Source: Sipunculus nudus
Lineage: Eukaryota; Annelida; Sipuncula; Golfingiida; Sipunculidae
Reading direction: 5' to 3'
DNA length: 64,000 nucleotides
NCBI GenBank assembly: GCA_026874595.1
Contig: CM049317.1
Coordinates: 76,267,891-76,331,890, forward strand
In this document: piece by piece, positions 1 through 12,879 of the stretch
Layout: each line of letters starts with the position of its first letter
Position numbering within the stretch: the stretch's first letter is position 1
Notes under the pieces: generated by a model
What the model saw: the letters and a program-made list of their open reading frames with translations, nothing else
Told to the model about the DNA's origin: nothing
The model's database searches: none
Program-made: the position numbers and the translations under genes

Positions 1-618
1 TAAAACCTTTAAATGTGTGTTCCTTTTAAGATCAATATTAAATGCTGTTTTTATGTACCCTTTAAGCTCTATTTGTTGATTAATCCTCACATTAGCATGT
101 CATTTATTGGGCCTTTTGGATTGTATAAATGACACACTGCACAAAGTTCCATTGTTAAAGCCTCATGTGTGTCCATATTAATGGAAAATCTGCATATCCA
201 TTACACCGCATGTCTGTTTAATTGACACTCGCTTTCTAGTTGAACTTTACCATAGTAACATACAGGCTTCGTCAATAATTTTCCCTCCCTACACAATATC
301 AACAGCATGCCATATTCACAGGCCGAACTGATTATTGTATACCGGTTTCTTCGTTTCGTGGAAAGTTGAAAGGTAGTTTGAATTTCTCAGTTTAATCATA
401 AGCAGGCGTAGGCCAATTGATAACATATTTTTGTCGCCACTATTAAGATCCGTCCACTGTGCCCTTTTTTTGGTAATTGTGTAACTCATTGTATGCAAGA
501 TGGCACAAAATCAAAATCACACTCAATCACACTCAAAATAACAGTTGTTGAATTAAATGTGTAATATTATGTGTTCTTTGTGAATGTAGCGCGAGATGAC
601 CAGAGTGGAAGGACAAAA
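1..618 (+). promoter_or_regulatory. 5' flank and probable promoter/5' UTR of lectin gene A
   Basis: No coding region is seen here. The stretch from about 200 to 618 is clearly related to 14890-15279 in front of lectin gene B, with shared blocks such as the CAACAGCATGCC region near 300 and the GAGTGGAAGGACAAAAATG context around the start codon. Conservation between two otherwise drifting copies suggests shared promoter or 5' UTR function. No convincing TATA box or transcription start could be fixed by eye. Confidence 0.4.
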
Positions 619-795
619 ATGAAACAATTCTTTGTTTTAGTATATATCGCAGGTAAGGCCGTTTGTCAAAAGACCTTTTACTCTCAGAATATAACTGAAA
701 ACCTGAACATGTACAATATTATAAAATGTTAAGTTGTAACTACTTACATCACATTTCATTTATTTCCAAACGAAAAACTTTGACCTACATTTATC

Positions 796-847
<52 letters not shown>

Positions 848-1029
848 TAAATATATTTAATTATCATGTATTAATCATAAATATATAGAAAAAATGGAAG
901 TATCGACTTACGATACGTTTTGCAAACTTAACTGTCGTAATGTCTATTTTTGCACCAAATGTTTTCGACTATGGGACTACTGACTACTATTATGCAATTG
1001 TTCATCAATAGCATAGTAGTTTGTCACAG

Positions 1030-1078
<49 letters not shown>

Positions 1079-4000
1079 AATGAATATAAACAGAAGGGAG
1101 ACAACAACGCCAACATTTCAATCAATCATATTATCTAGATTACATATATATAGATTGTAGCTAAATTTTCAGCTACACCTGTAGCCTTTGTCAGAGCGAA
1201 TGAGTATCTTGAAATCAGTAAACAGAGATGACAGTGTGACCCTTCGCTAGGTCACCGAGGTTAGCTTGCAAGCTTAACCCATTAATCTTGCCGATGTACC
1301 TTCAGGACTGGCCTGTGTATATCTACTTGATAAGTAAGTGTGCCGGGGTATCAATGACAGAGAGGAGTTAGTCTACAGGGGAAAAGTATGTGCTGATTGC
1401 AGGGTATTGAGAGAGAAACGCCAATATGTAAACACATTCATACTTAAAGGAGCGTTATACCACATCTGACGTCTATTAACTAAACATAATCCCTTGAGGC
1501 TTTATATTATAGGACGAAAAACGCTAAGATCAACTACCACAGCTTGTTCGTTTTGCTTATACCAACGTATTTATAGCATGTGGGGCCCCTCCTAAATAGC
1601 TGACAAATGGGCATCTGGTCACTAATCAGATGAACCAGAGTTTGGCATAGCGCGTGTTGTAACTATTGACCTTTCATTTTCTGCCCATATGTAACCAACC
1701 ATATTGTGTTTGTCAACATTTCCGCATGTACTGTGTTTACCGACACATTGTTGACAAATATCTGTCGCGGTAGAACTTTTCTGAACATTAATAACCTGCA
1801 TCTCCTTAATAATATACACAGAGTGAGCCGAAAATCACATAAGGCTTTCGGATAATAGCAGGCTTTAATAAAAAGGCCTTTATTCTATTTTAATGCTTGT
1901 TGTTAATATCATTATTTCTCTTACAGTTATCACAGGTTCCATTGGTTTAGAGGGGAAATGGAACAAACAGAGGAAGGAAATCAAGACATGGCTTTATACA
2001 AAACCTGGACTGCATTATAATGATAAGGTCGTGTCCATCTTGAAAATGATTGCCTCTTTAGAGAGAGCCATGAGGCGCCTACAATGCAGTGAGTTCATAT
2101 ACTAACATAATGTGATTAGAACAAAATATCAAATAAGATCACGCACTTTTCTAGCCGGTCAGAGCAATTTTCCTTTTATTTCTAATTCATGTAAACACTT
2201 AATGGTTGCTTGAATGTTTTATAATCTATCTAATAAAATACACTGATAAACACCTCAACTTTTCCATATATCTTCAAAGAAATGTGGACAATCAAAGCCT
2301 TACGATATATCTGTTAAGATATTTTACACGTAACTAGGCACAAGGTCATTCTGACTGATTCAGTAATGGTTTATATTATCCTTCAGAACGGTCCAATTCC
2401 TAACCTTGCAGTTAATTCCAAGGTGGCTGAGCTACTAGCAGCATGATGTCTAAGGAATCTGCATGCAAATTTATTTCTTGGCATTTTTATAAGGCTTTAG
2501 GCTTTACTGCTTGACTGATTCAAGCTATATTTACACATTCATTTACATGAAGTCAATCATCAAAACAACACAGTTTCCGTATTCTTGGTTATTGATTTTA
2601 GATTATTTGGTAACAAGTGTTAAGGGCTAGTAACCATGAGAACGGTTCACAATTGACCTAACCGTGGACCCTAGGTGACCGTTTTATACATTTAATGAAT
2701 AGTCTTATTACCGTTAGCAATGAAAACAATTAATCACCTGAAAATTTTTACAATTTGGGCAACTCTCACAAAGAGAACACACGTAGTCTGTAACAGTGAC
2801 CCTGTCCGCATGTTTTCTGGGATATTATATTATTAAAAGGTGACAATGTAAAATTATCTAGGCCAAAGGTTACATGATCTATTTCGCTGCTGGTTAAGGT
2901 CAAGTCAGTTGGGCACTTAAACCCGAGCCTAACTGTGCTTCAGGCTGGAGCCTGTCCCGGTTTCTGTAGCGTGAAGCGACTTAGGAGTTAAAACTCCTCC
3001 TGGATGGGACGCTAGTCCATCGCAGACTACCTTCTCTGTAGACTTGTACCCATTCCTACTGCTTGGTGGACAGAGGCACACTTGCGGTTGGGACTTTGCC
3101 TAACGGTCTTGGCACGGTGGGGGTTTGACCGGTATTCGAACTCACGACCTCTCCCTCATGAGCCCATTACCTTTACCCTTACACCACCGCCACTTCCACC
3201 GCCTCGCTTACTGCTGAGAGCATGACAATGCCTTATCTTGCCTAAATTTGTATGCTACAAATAGTCCAAAATATATCAAGAAACTCGTCACAAACAGTGA
3301 TATATTCATTACTGGTGAACAAAGATACAGCAATTCCAGCTGATGACGTCAGCCAAGACAGACCTTTATGACGTCTTCGTGAGATAACTATTGTCTTACA
3401 AACAGCTATTACATATAAATATACGTTGTCTCTGTCGGAAAGCTCATCTGCATAATTTGGTAAAAGGAGCAGATTATAAGGGGATGTGGTAGTCAAATAA
3501 CAAAATGGATTTTTTTCAAGATATCCAGTGTGAACAGCCATTTGACTACCTGTTCACAAACGATCGGCACCACGGGAGCTCCTGCTATGAATTCATGCCA
3601 CATGCAATAGTTGATCATGAGAAGGCGCGTAGACTGTGCGGAGATCATCAGGCGACTCTTGTCAGCATTGAAGCAGAAGATGAGATGAACCATCTTCAAA
3701 AAACAATTGAGAACAACAAGTTGGCCGTAGATGGTACAGTCTTATGCTGTATATTATTATTACAACATTCATAAAATTATATCAAATTTAGCAAATTAAG
3801 TAAAAATAAATTGATTACAAGAACTTCAGGATATCGATGTATATTTCAATTTATAACTCTCTTTTTCATTTATTTTTATTTTAACAATGAAAGCTTTCAT
3901 TTTGCAAATATTGTGCTACAGGCCTGTTTGAAGATTGGGATGGGTACTGGACATCCGGGACAGACGAGGAAAAGGAAGGTCACTGGATATGGGGAGCTAC

Positions 4001-4178
4001 AGGCCGGAATGTCACGTACACAAAGTGGAAGCGGAATGAACCAAACAACCTCTTGCCGGGGGAGGATTATATAGCATTCTCCTCCAAAGGTTGCGCCTGG
4101 TTTGACTCCATTGGAACATTTAAGAATGCGGTATTATGTGAGAAAAAAGCACAATGTATCCCGTTAAACACAGAGTGA
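619..4178 (+). CDS. Lectin A: secreted single-CTLD C-type lectin, 4 exons, 221 aa
   Basis: Exons 619-652, 1927-2088, 3521-3733 and 3922-4178 join in phase 1 with GT-AG introns to give 666 nt and an open frame. Residues 1-18 are a signal peptide (MKQFFVLVYIA, split by intron 1). Residues 20-65 form a basic, partly helical neck with Cys65 and Cys69 that could link chains. The CTLD (70-215) has the long-form pair near Cys69/Cys87, Cys105 (ARRLC) pairing with Cys209 (VLCEK), the EPN triplet at 176-178 typical of mannose-type sugar specificity, and WFD at 196-198 in place of WND. The usual second and third CTLD cysteines are absent (Tyr186 stands at one), while Cys194 is extra. By family it should bind sugars outside the cell, as in innate recognition; ligand unknown. 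Exon structure matches gene B exactly. Confidence 0.85.
799..845. repeat. (TA)n microsatellite in intron 1 of lectin A
   Basis: Uninterrupted TA dinucleotides. A second run follows 190 bases later in the same intron. The equivalent intron of gene B lacks a run of this length. Confidence 0.95.
1033..1075. repeat. (AT)n microsatellite in intron 1 of lectin A
   Basis: Pure AT dinucleotide run. The apparent Tyr-Ile repeat reading frame across it is an artefact. Confidence 0.95.
2912..3205 (-). mobile_element. tRNA-derived SINE in intron 2 of lectin A
   Basis: Read on the minus strand, the element starts with a tRNA-like head: an A-box-like stretch (GGTGGTGTAAGGG) and a B-box-like GAGTTCGAATAC. 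A conserved body follows, containing GGGTACAAGTCTAC and the GTCGCTTCACGCTACAG block. This layout is typical of mollusc tRNA-derived SINEs. A diverged copy lies at the same place in intron 2 of gene B (17531-17816), so it was inserted before the genes duplicated. Confidence 0.75.
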
Positions 4179-5280
4179 TCCTTGAATCTGACTTATGGAA
4201 GTGTGATAAAAAGGTTCATGCCTTTCGATCAGCGCGGACAGTAGTCTTTGACTCTCACTCAGGGGAGAGAAACTACATTTTTATTGAGAATGCTGTAACC
4301 CCGTCATACGAATTCTCTCTACTAATGACATATATTTTCACGATTCTTGTGTATATTTGGATTAAAATATGATGTCATATCATTGGATGTGGTGTATCTC
4401 CTCACTGTGTGGGATTCAGTTGCGTTTAATAGTGTAATATTGTTATGATATCGTAACATGTTCTTTAGTCGATTGCATAGACAGCCCCTTTGAAACATAA
4501 TCCTTTGTGCTATCTCAGTACTTCCTCGTGTATATTATAAAATTGTTTTCAACTTCTAGATTATTCATAATCCCATGGGCGTAAAAGCCGAAATCCAGGC
4601 TTGATGATAACATATCATTCTTATCATATGGATACCATCTTTCACATTTATAGACGGTGCAACCAACAGATCATCCACCTTCCCGTTTCAGAAACCGTTA
4701 AAAACCTTGAAGGTTCGGTTAAGTCTTAATTTATGAGTGACGAATGCGACCATATTGCGAAATGCCAAAATGTGCAAAGGCATTCGCATCATATTCTAAT
4801 CGGCAATGTATTTGTATTGCACCTTTATCAATGTAATACATAGGGAAGTACCGATTAAGATACAGCCCATGTCAATCTTAATTATTAAATAAGGACACGT
4901 GCACTGTATGCCACATTTCAATTCAGCATAATCTTTATATGTTTTACAACGCTTGCACTAACATTTGTTGTCACTCACACCCCAGAAGTGTTTGGTTCTA
5001 CTCGTAACATGCAATATTTTCTATAAAATATCAAAGTTAAAAAGACCCTGTCCAGTGTTTTTCCCGTTTATACTGTAGAATGCTCGCATTAATAAGCTTA
5101 TGATATTATGCGGTCGACCTTTTGTTTATATTCTGATAAATAAAAATAAAGAAAAGAGTGCTCACAACGTTTATATTAAGAAGAACGAAAATAAATAGTT
5201 ATCAGAGGCAATATTTTAATTGGGTTAAAGTAGGTAACATTCATATTAGAATAAAATGAGTGTTACCGAAACTATATACC
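4179..5280 (+). repeat. 3' flank of lectin A, part of the duplicated lectin unit
   Basis: No gene is seen. The stretch from about 4360 to 5060 is related to 19000-19640 downstream of gene B and, from about 4640, to 10476-11000, where no lectin exons remain. Shared landmarks are the GATGTGGTGTATCTCC block, the GTGCAACCAACAGATCATCC block and the TAATATGAGGACACGTGC type block. It marks the unit boundary of the tandem array and includes the 3' UTR. Clustered AATAAA hexamers occur only far down, near 5137-5150. Confidence 0.6.
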
Positions 5281-5289
5281 ACTAACGTT

Positions 5290-6140
5290 AATGTAGTGTT
5301 TAGAGTGGTTATTATGAATATTCGCCAGATAACTCGCATTATTACCGCTTTGAAGTTATTTGCTTGGGCAGTGTGCTTGCTAGCAGTATGACGTTAATTA
5401 TTCACCAAATGGTTTCATCGGTGCTCCTTATGGATAAATATAATACTTCATTATGTGTTTAAGGTTAGATAGTAGACACGACAAGTGGGAAAGGTTTAAT
5501 TGAATTCGTTCCATCGCTTTCATAATTGCACGACCTCATAAATTATAGGAAATCATATCCCCAGCCATTCCGTTCAACCACGCCATTGCATTTGTTTTAT
5601 AGTTAACATTTTGTACATTGGCGATTGATTTTCGTGAAGAAAGATCAAACACACAATGTAATTGTATCATAATAATCTTCGTATTATAATTATCGTGGTA
5701 TTATTATTATTATTATTGATCTTATTGTTAACCTGCTTTTTCTTTTATGCTACTACTTGCTGTAATTAATGTTTTCATTTATTGTCATTTATAAGCGCTC
5801 ATCCAGTGAACTGCTCACAAGCGCGTTAAAAAAATGTGATAATAAAAGTTAAAGCGATAAAAATTAATTTATGCAGGTCCTAGATTAAAACGGTTAAAAT
5901 AAAATTACCAACAGTTCAATAAAGAAATTATTATGTATTTTGTTACGAAGACAAATTACTCAGGGGAAAACAGTGGGCCGATCCGGGATTCGAATGCATA
6001 AGGGTGGCGCACAAGTCCGGCGTACCAACCGTTTCGCTAGCAAAGCAAGCTTCCCCAGCGAGTCAGTTCGGTCCGCTTTTATGTCACCCCGTGACAATTT
6101 ATATACTTTGAATATTTATCACTGGTTATGTTTAAATTTA
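5290..6140 (-). repeat. Duplicated flank with tRNA-like SINE head (5955-6060, minus)
   Basis: The segment is related to 37770-38340 downstream of lectin relic D: both share TTAATGTAGTGTTTAGAG, the TTGTACATTGGCGATT block and a stretch of ATT triplets. Around 5955-6060, on the minus strand, there is a tRNA-like sequence with an A-box-like GCTAGCGAAACGGTTGG and a B-box-like ATTCGAATCCCGG. The corresponding place in the D flank has the same tRNA-like head, so it is an old SINE insertion rather than a tRNA gene. Confidence 0.55.
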
Positions 6141-6149
6141 CAGGTCATA

Positions 6150-6990
6150 AGCATCTCAAAAAAGCTATGTCTTTAGTCCAAGTGTAGAAGCGTCTTGTAA
6201 GCTGTTCTATGTCTCAGGTGCTACATGGGAGATAGATCTCCCTCCGTCGTTCTACAGATCATATGAAGGCACTAATAGTAAATTTCTACCCCAAGACCTG
6301 AGGGTCTTAATAAGCTTATAAGGTGTAAAGAGTTCAGACACAGTTGCTTTAATATGTAGCACCTTATATGTGTAGAGCAAATTTGAACTTTATTCTATCT
6401 AATACGGGGAGCCAATGAAGCTTCTGGAGGATAGGTGTAATTTTTGCTAGTCTTTTCGTACCGATCACAAGCCTAGCTGATGTGTATTGCACTCGCATAA
6501 GGCGTTCAAGAATATGTGATGTGTTCTTTACTTGTCAGTAGCACCCTGAATGCAGGTTACGGCCAGCTTTGTAGAATGTAGGCTGTGAGGTTGGAATGCT
6601 AGATACATATGTGTATCACAGGCATAGACAGTGTTTATAGGCTGACCGTAACTCGCTGACCATATTGTGGATTGAAGGTGTAAAGTGAACTGTTGTGAGA
6701 CCAATCTCCCTATCAGTTTTGAGAGGAAAGGTAGATTGAGATTGTGCGATGGTTCCTGAAACACTCCATATCGAGAGATAAGTTAACAAAACATGAGTTA
6801 TGAAAGGCACCTTGGGCTCGGATGGAACCTCTCCTGAAGATTGCAAAGAATTTACAATGGACATGAGACTGGTCTTTGAGAAACCAGTTGGGTACAGGGT
6901 CAGTGCTGCAGGACTTGGTCCGCAAACTACCAATACGCTCCATCAAAGTGCTCTCTGATGCCGTTGTAAAATTTTCCATAAACAAGGTAT
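6150..6990 (-). mobile_element. CR1/L2-type non-LTR retrotransposon fragment (RT), decayed
   Basis: On the minus strand three frames, read in turn, carry reverse transcriptase segments. SLRTKSCSTDPVPNWFLK (near 6900-6930) matches the region before the RT fingers, followed by IVNSLQSSGEVPSE, then LPFLSKLIGRLVSQQ. Near 6200-6250, YGGRSISHVAPE-like residues match the common GDRSFS-AAP-WN tail. Frameshifts and stops separate them and the 5' part is missing. It is a dead, truncated copy, assigned to the CR1/L2/jockey group from these motifs only. Confidence 0.7.
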
Positions 6991-8214
6991 CTCGGATACA
7001 TGGTTTTGCTGCAGCGTCTGTGGTTTTTGCTTTTTTACACTTATTCGGATATTTTTTTTATTTTTGTTTCAAAACAGTTGGCAAAGCTGTCAGCTAAAAG
7101 CAAGTTATTTTCATCTTTTGGATAAGACTCTATTTATGTAAAACCAGAGAGTGATGCAATCAGTCGGATTGTAATATTCAGACTGTAATACTAGACATTT
7201 TCTTTTTCCTGCATAATATGGACCTCATTTAAATTATGCTTGTAGATCTCATGATGGAGAGTGAGACCTGTCCTTTTATACTGCCTCAATAGTTTCCTAC
7301 ACTTCCTCTTTGCTGCCTTCATTTCTTATGTGAACTACTCAGCGTTTGGTCTTATGGCAGTTTCAAGTCATACTACCGGGCAGTATTCATCCAGACAACT
7401 TGATACCATGATGTTATATTGTTTCACTTACGTTATGTCGTCTTCCTGCAAGTATGATCTGTGATCATACTTGATCAATGTCTGTCTTCACTGTTTTTAG
7501 GAGTGGGGTTGTTCACATGCTGACATCAATTAACTTTCTCAAAAAGAGACAGAAACTTAATAGCACTGCTATCATTTTGGCATTTCAACATACACGTTCA
7601 GTTCACCAACAATGATCGGAATACCTGGTGTTTTTGTATTTATCCAATCAACTCTGATAATTCCCCAAAGAAAGTATTAAACAGCCCCGATGTTGGTGGT
7701 TATTGTCCAGTTGGGCTGGTCTATTATGTCTTTGCCATTATATAATATTTCTAATTGGCCTTTGTAGGGCTCGGCCTGCTTTGGTTCCCCTGATTGTGTG
7801 TCTTTGAATACCGTGAAACTTCATGTGCGACCAGAGCACCGGATCATAACATGCACTGATCGGAGACTGGCAGCGTCACAGGTGTTTAGTGCAAAGTCTA
7901 TGGTCACGCTTCACTGGTGCTGTTGGAATGATGGTTACATGTGTTCCTGGTGAACAACAAACAGAACATATTCCGAACTCGTAATTTATAAAGTCTGTCC
8001 TATTTCCTCACAAAACAAAATTAACAACTGTGATTCCAGATGGTTCACACGGCATACTTCACAGTTCAATCCGGATATAATAGTATTTGACCAGGTTAAA
8101 TCAGTGAACATTCCAAGAGCACAATTCATAGCACCCGTCTACTGCTGCCACCTAGCGCCAGAATATTACTCGTATGCCTACAGATAAAATGTCCTTACCT
8201 TACTATGGCAATGC

Positions 8215-8220
<6 letters not shown>
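6991..8220. other. Gene-free stretch, nothing recognised
   Basis: No frame with recognisable protein similarity, splice-consistent exons or clear repeat structure was found. Short open frames here look random. Confidence 0.5.

Positions 8221-8253
<33 letters not shown>
8221..8253. repeat. (AT)n microsatellite
   Basis: Pure AT run directly in front of the duplicated receptor 5' region. The intact copy also has a (TA)n run just upstream (39412-39450), so the run was probably part of the duplicated block. Confidence 0.95.
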
Positions 8254-8255
<2 letters not shown>

Positions 8256-8269
8256 CCTATTTACAGTAT

Positions 8270-8631
8270 AACCACGACTAATTGTTACTCATAACATGGG
8301 TTAGATCAACCACGTTTGCACATGGGTATTTCTGCAGATGATTGCCCCTTACTTCGTTCAGAAATGTCCATTTTCCATCTTAATTAACTGTTGATAACAA
8401 TTAAGCACGCCCCTCAGGCATCAATATGTTTCAAGCAGAAGAGAGCAGATGTAATTAGTGTCACCAGTCAATGTAAACAATTGTTAAGATGCTGCATTAG
8501 GTTTGTGTTATGGTTCAATGTATGCCATTGATTTTGCTCCTATTGTATTTTGAAAATATTTCTTCAAGTTGCTGGCCATTTTTTAATCAACACAGTAGGA
8601 TACTGTTGATTATCTTTACAATATATCCTTC
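8270..8631 (+). pseudogene. Duplicate of receptor E promoter and signal-peptide exon, broken by L1
   Basis: The stretch is related over about 350 bases to 39480-39890, the promoter, first exon and start of intron 1 of receptor E. The exon (8510-8594) would encode MVQCMPLILLLLYFENISS, close to the E signal peptide. The donor is changed from a good GGTAAAG to AGTAGGA. Homology stops at about 8630, where L1-like sequence begins, and no further receptor exons follow. It is a relic first exon of a lost paralogous receptor. It also supports the E start at the second methionine (Met6), which is the one conserved. Confidence 0.7.
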
Positions 8632-10475
8632 ATGAGTACACGAGAAGAATGTCCTTTATTAAATCACCCATATGTCACTAAACGCTGCGATACCAACGCC
8701 CTTAAATTGTCAAACCCACTTACAGTTATAGAATGCTTTAGAGCACTAAAACAGTTCAAATCTTGTGAAAGTCCAGGACTCGATGGCTTTACATCAAATT
8801 TCTGTTTATGTTTTGGGAAGATCTTTTTGGGAAGATTTTTTCAAAGTATGATCTTCTCACATGAATACGGTTCTCTTTCAATAGAACAAAAGCAAGGCGT
8901 TCTCCCTTTGCTTCCGAAAAAAAGATAAAAAATAAGAAATTACTAAGAACATGGCGATTTTTTTCTTTACTACCAATCGATTAAAAAATAATAGCCAAAG
9001 CATTGCCGAAGAGGTTAAAACCGTATTTATCGAAATTGATCCATACGAATCAAATAGGTTTCATTCCGGGTAGGTATATTGGAGAAAACAGAATTATACA
9101 AGACATCCTTAATCAGTGTTCCATTTCAAAGGACTCTTTAATTTTACTAATCGAGTTTGAACAGGCGTTTGATACCTTGGAATGGGATTTGCTGTGGAAA
9201 GCGTTAAAAGAATAAAAGATACCTCAATATTTCATGGACAAAGATCTTGTAAACAAATATAAGCAGTTTTGTGCAAAAAAAAATCCGGATATTTTTCTCC
9301 CTTTCTTGAGGTCATGACAGGCGTGAAACAAGGATGTCCCCTGTCATCGACATTATTTGTATTAACAGTGGAAATGCTTGCGATAAATATCAGATACAAT
9401 TCAATTTAAGGAATGATGATTGGCAGTAATGGGATTAAACTCTCGCAACTGGCAGATGACACCACATGTTTTATGGCTGATTTACAATCAAGGAAAAATA
9501 TTTTACATACTTTTAAAATGTTCCAGTACTATGCGGGGTTGAATGTAAATATGGATAAGAGAGAGGCGAGGTGGGTGGGTTGCAAAGTAGGTAAAGGCGA
9601 TGGTGACCTGCCAGTGGGATGGACCAAAAAAGAATTCAAAACATTATGAATTACATTTTACCCAACAGAAAACGACACTTCTGAACACAACATAAAAGAA
9701 AAAAAAATTAGATAATGAAATCAATATTCACATCATGGGAAAAAAAAGAATCTTAAATTTTCTTTAAGAAATCTTATTGTTAAAACACTAGAGCTCTCAC
9801 AATTGCTCGATTGCATGGCTATGTTCCACACACCAAAAATATACATTGTCCAGGCAAAAAATTAATTAATGACTTTATTTGGTTTGGAGAACCACCACAG
9901 ATAAAATATAATGCAATGAGAAAAAAAAAGATGGAGGCTTGAAAATGATTGATTAGCAGACCCACGATCAGGCGTTAAAACTAAGTTGGATAAAGTGATT
10001 TATGGCAAAATAGGTCCCCACATTAGAAATGTTGGTATATGCATACTTTAGAAATGATACGATGTCCTTAAAAATATAACATTAAGCAGATGTTCCTTCA
10101 AAGTGCCACCCCTTCTCCCGCTGTTTTATAAAGACATTCTTGTCTGTCTAAAAGACCTTAAAACACGTACTACTCCTACAGGCACTGAAGAAATTCGTGA
10201 AATTATCCCCTATATCTTTGTGTCACCAAAGGAAAATCTATATTTTGTTCACATTGGATAGAAAAGGAATACGTTTTGTATAGAATCTTTATGATAAAAA
10301 GGGACAAATCTTTTCTATGGATCATACGAAGCTATGATATAATTTAAACATCCTAGAATACCATTTTATAATCAGTCTTATACCAAAGAACTGTAAAACT
10401 TTATTGCAAACCGATGTCGATGTCTGGCAAAGTAAATTGAATGAAATAGATATCACGATGCTAAGTGAATACACA
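8632..10475 (+). mobile_element. L1/Tx1-clade non-LTR retrotransposon remnant (RT domain)
   Basis: Successive + strand frames give the ordered RT motifs of L1-like ORF2: SPGLDGFTSNF; LPKK; KRLKPYLSKLIHTNQIGFIPGRYI; LILLIEFEQAFDTLEWDLL (the palm motif, with Glu-Phe-Glu where an active copy has Asp-Phe); GVKQGCPLSSTLFVL; and LADDTTCF, with the catalytic DD pair. A degraded C-terminal part follows with GGLKMID and ALKLSWIK (about 9930-10000). There are many frameshifts and stops. The endonuclease and ORF1 are absent, so it is 5'-truncated, and it stops abruptly at about 10475 against lectin 3' flank sequence. Confidence 0.85.
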
Positions 10476-11400
10476 GTGCCACCAACAGATTGTACACCTT
10501 TCCCTTTGAAAGGAAAGAAAAGGGAGAAAAAAAGGAAAAGAAACTTGAAGGTTCTTTAAGAGTACCTTATTCGGCCATATTGAAGAATGCCAAAGTGTAT
10601 AAAAGGTATTCGCGTCGTAATATTCTTAGCTGCAATGTGTTTGTATTGTATCTTTAACAGTATATCAGTGAGGGTAGTACTAATTACAATACAACCCATG
10701 GCAATCTTATTTCTAAAATGAGGACACGTGCATTGTATGCGATATTTGAATTGTGCATAATCAGTGTGCGTTTTACAACGCTAGCATTTATTCCTGTTAT
10801 TGCTCACAGCCGAGAAGTTGTTCTACTTATAATATGGAATATCTTCTGTACGTTTTCTTACCATCTATGTTTTAAAAATCCTGACTAGTTTTTCAACTTT
10901 TCATACTCTAGCATCCCCAGCATATTTATGTGTCATATATTATTATGCCGTTAACCTTTGTTTTATATTATGTAACCTAAACAGAAATAATGAGCAGTGA
11001 CGTCACGTCACGCATCGTGGTTCCTATATTTTATTTTATTAACTCATACCCTCGGAGATACACGATGTTGCTCAAACTATGAACGTATTTTACAAGACAC
11101 ATCTTAATCTTCTTGATTTACTTTAACCTAATCCAGATGATTGTAATCGCCTAGCACCACGGCAGGTAAGACAATTTCAATGGCTTGTGCGAACTAGAAA
11201 TAAATACCAGGTGCAGATTTGTCACATATAGGAATAATAGTGTGTACAAAGGTCAATTTAAAAAAAGCCATGTTTGACATATAACGCAAACGCGAGCAAA
11301 AGCATGGAAATATAAGAAAATCATTTTGAAATTTATGGGACTGAATTTGACATCGTCTTTGTGAATATGCTATCATTATTTACCGCCGTAGTAACCCACG
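10476..11400 (+). repeat. Orphan copy of lectin 3' flank
   Basis: The segment 10476-11000 is related to the 3' flanks of lectins A (from about 4640) and B (from about 19270). The segment 11120-11350 is related to 19740-19930. No lectin exons lie upstream; the L1 remnant takes their place. It is the tail of a third lectin unit whose coding part has been lost. Confidence 0.6.
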
Positions 11401-12361
11401 AAAACGAATGAACCCACGCGTTGCCGCTAAAGTTGTATTTAACCTTTAGTTAATTGTCATGACCATCAAATGTTGATTTAAGCGTCGTTTTACTCCTACG
11501 AGCGCACAAGCGCTGGTTTAGGTGGCAACTCATTTGCATAGCCCTAGCCGGCAATTCCTCCGAATATTGCCAATTGGCTACCGTGCATACAAGCGGCCCT
11601 ATTAATGAGGCCTAACGGAAAAATGCAAATTTTCAGGCAGTAGTGCAATTTCGAACGATCTCAAATCAGATCTTAGAACGATTATGACTCTCAGAAATTT
11701 GGGCGGTGCCCGTTTACAGCCGGGGAGAGCTGCTTATTTCTCTAGTGGAACATTTTTAATAAATAAGCGCTTTCTATAAACCCAGCGTTATAAAAAATAC
11801 TGCGTTGTCAGCTGCAAACCCCCATGAACGACTTAAAATTGTTTGCTGACGTCACTGGTTATACTAACATTACATGCTTCATAGGAATATCATAGATTAT
11901 TCACTCTTTGTAATAACGCCTTTCATGACACACTGATTAGATCAAAGACAAACCACTAGCGCACAGGTCAAAGATTAACTTCGGGGGACCTCCATTCATG
12001 TGTCGTCGTGTGAGCCTTTCACGTGGCGTTGCCGGGGCTCCGGGCCCAGGGTCGGCCGTGGGTCCTTAGAACGACCAACTGTAAAACAAACAGCGGTACA
12101 GGTCACCGCCACTTCACGCATCGTCAATCAACCGACCAGTAGGCGCTGGTCAGAGAGTAGCTCAATGAGTGCCCGCATTAGGCAGGTCAGTTTATCTCTT
12201 TGGTCGGGAAAAACTACCCGTAAGCCGTAGTACCCAGGTGTTTGTATTTCAAAGGTTTTATCTATAGATAATATAACGGAATTTCGAAAGGGACTGTTAA
12301 CCAGTGGTCGTAATAGCCAGTTGCCCGCATTTCATAGGTGGTCGTTCCTACAGGTTGGACT
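11400..12361. other. Gene-free stretch; GC-rich patch at about 11990-12240
   Basis: No protein similarity is recognised. The patch near 12000-12240 is richer in G+C and CpG than its surroundings (for example GGGGCTCCGGGCCCAGGG). It may be a mobile-element fragment but shows no clear termini. Confidence 0.35.
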
Positions 12362-12362
12362 G

Positions 12363-12409
<47 letters not shown>
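12362..12409. repeat. (TA)n microsatellite
   Basis: TA run with a single interruption (ACA near 12378). Confidence 0.95.
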
Positions 12410-12411
<2 letters not shown>

Positions 12412-12879
12412 TTATTTTCAATGATAATTTATTTAGTGATCTATGACTTTTTTTAAATGACTGCATAGCCGTCATTCTCGAGGAACCACGGGGCACATTG
12501 GGATTTCCTCGTACTATTGACAATCAGGAAACATGCCCTGTTAATAAATGGATAATCGCCATGTGAAACATTGGAAAATTTATATCAATATATATCTGTA
12601 TTCAATTCCTTCATTTTTACTAATGCTCTAAGTAATTTGGTGAACATTGTTTGTAATCATAATGATAGGCAGACAAAAGTGTTCCTTGCTTCATATTTAG
12701 AACTGACTGATGACAGTCTACAATATTTTATCTAAACAACCTGTTATAAGATAGGGCAACAAACTAAGGAATGAATTTATTGATCAATTCATGTGCTCAT
12801 CTTTAACTTTAAATTGTCCCGTTTATAGAATCTAATGTCACACCTGATTGTTAGATGCTTAAGGTTTTTTTTTTATTTT

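Noticed and set aside
3811-4372. Two + strand frames over lectin A exon 4
   Set aside because: They are out of frame with the spliced CTLD, which explains the region completely.
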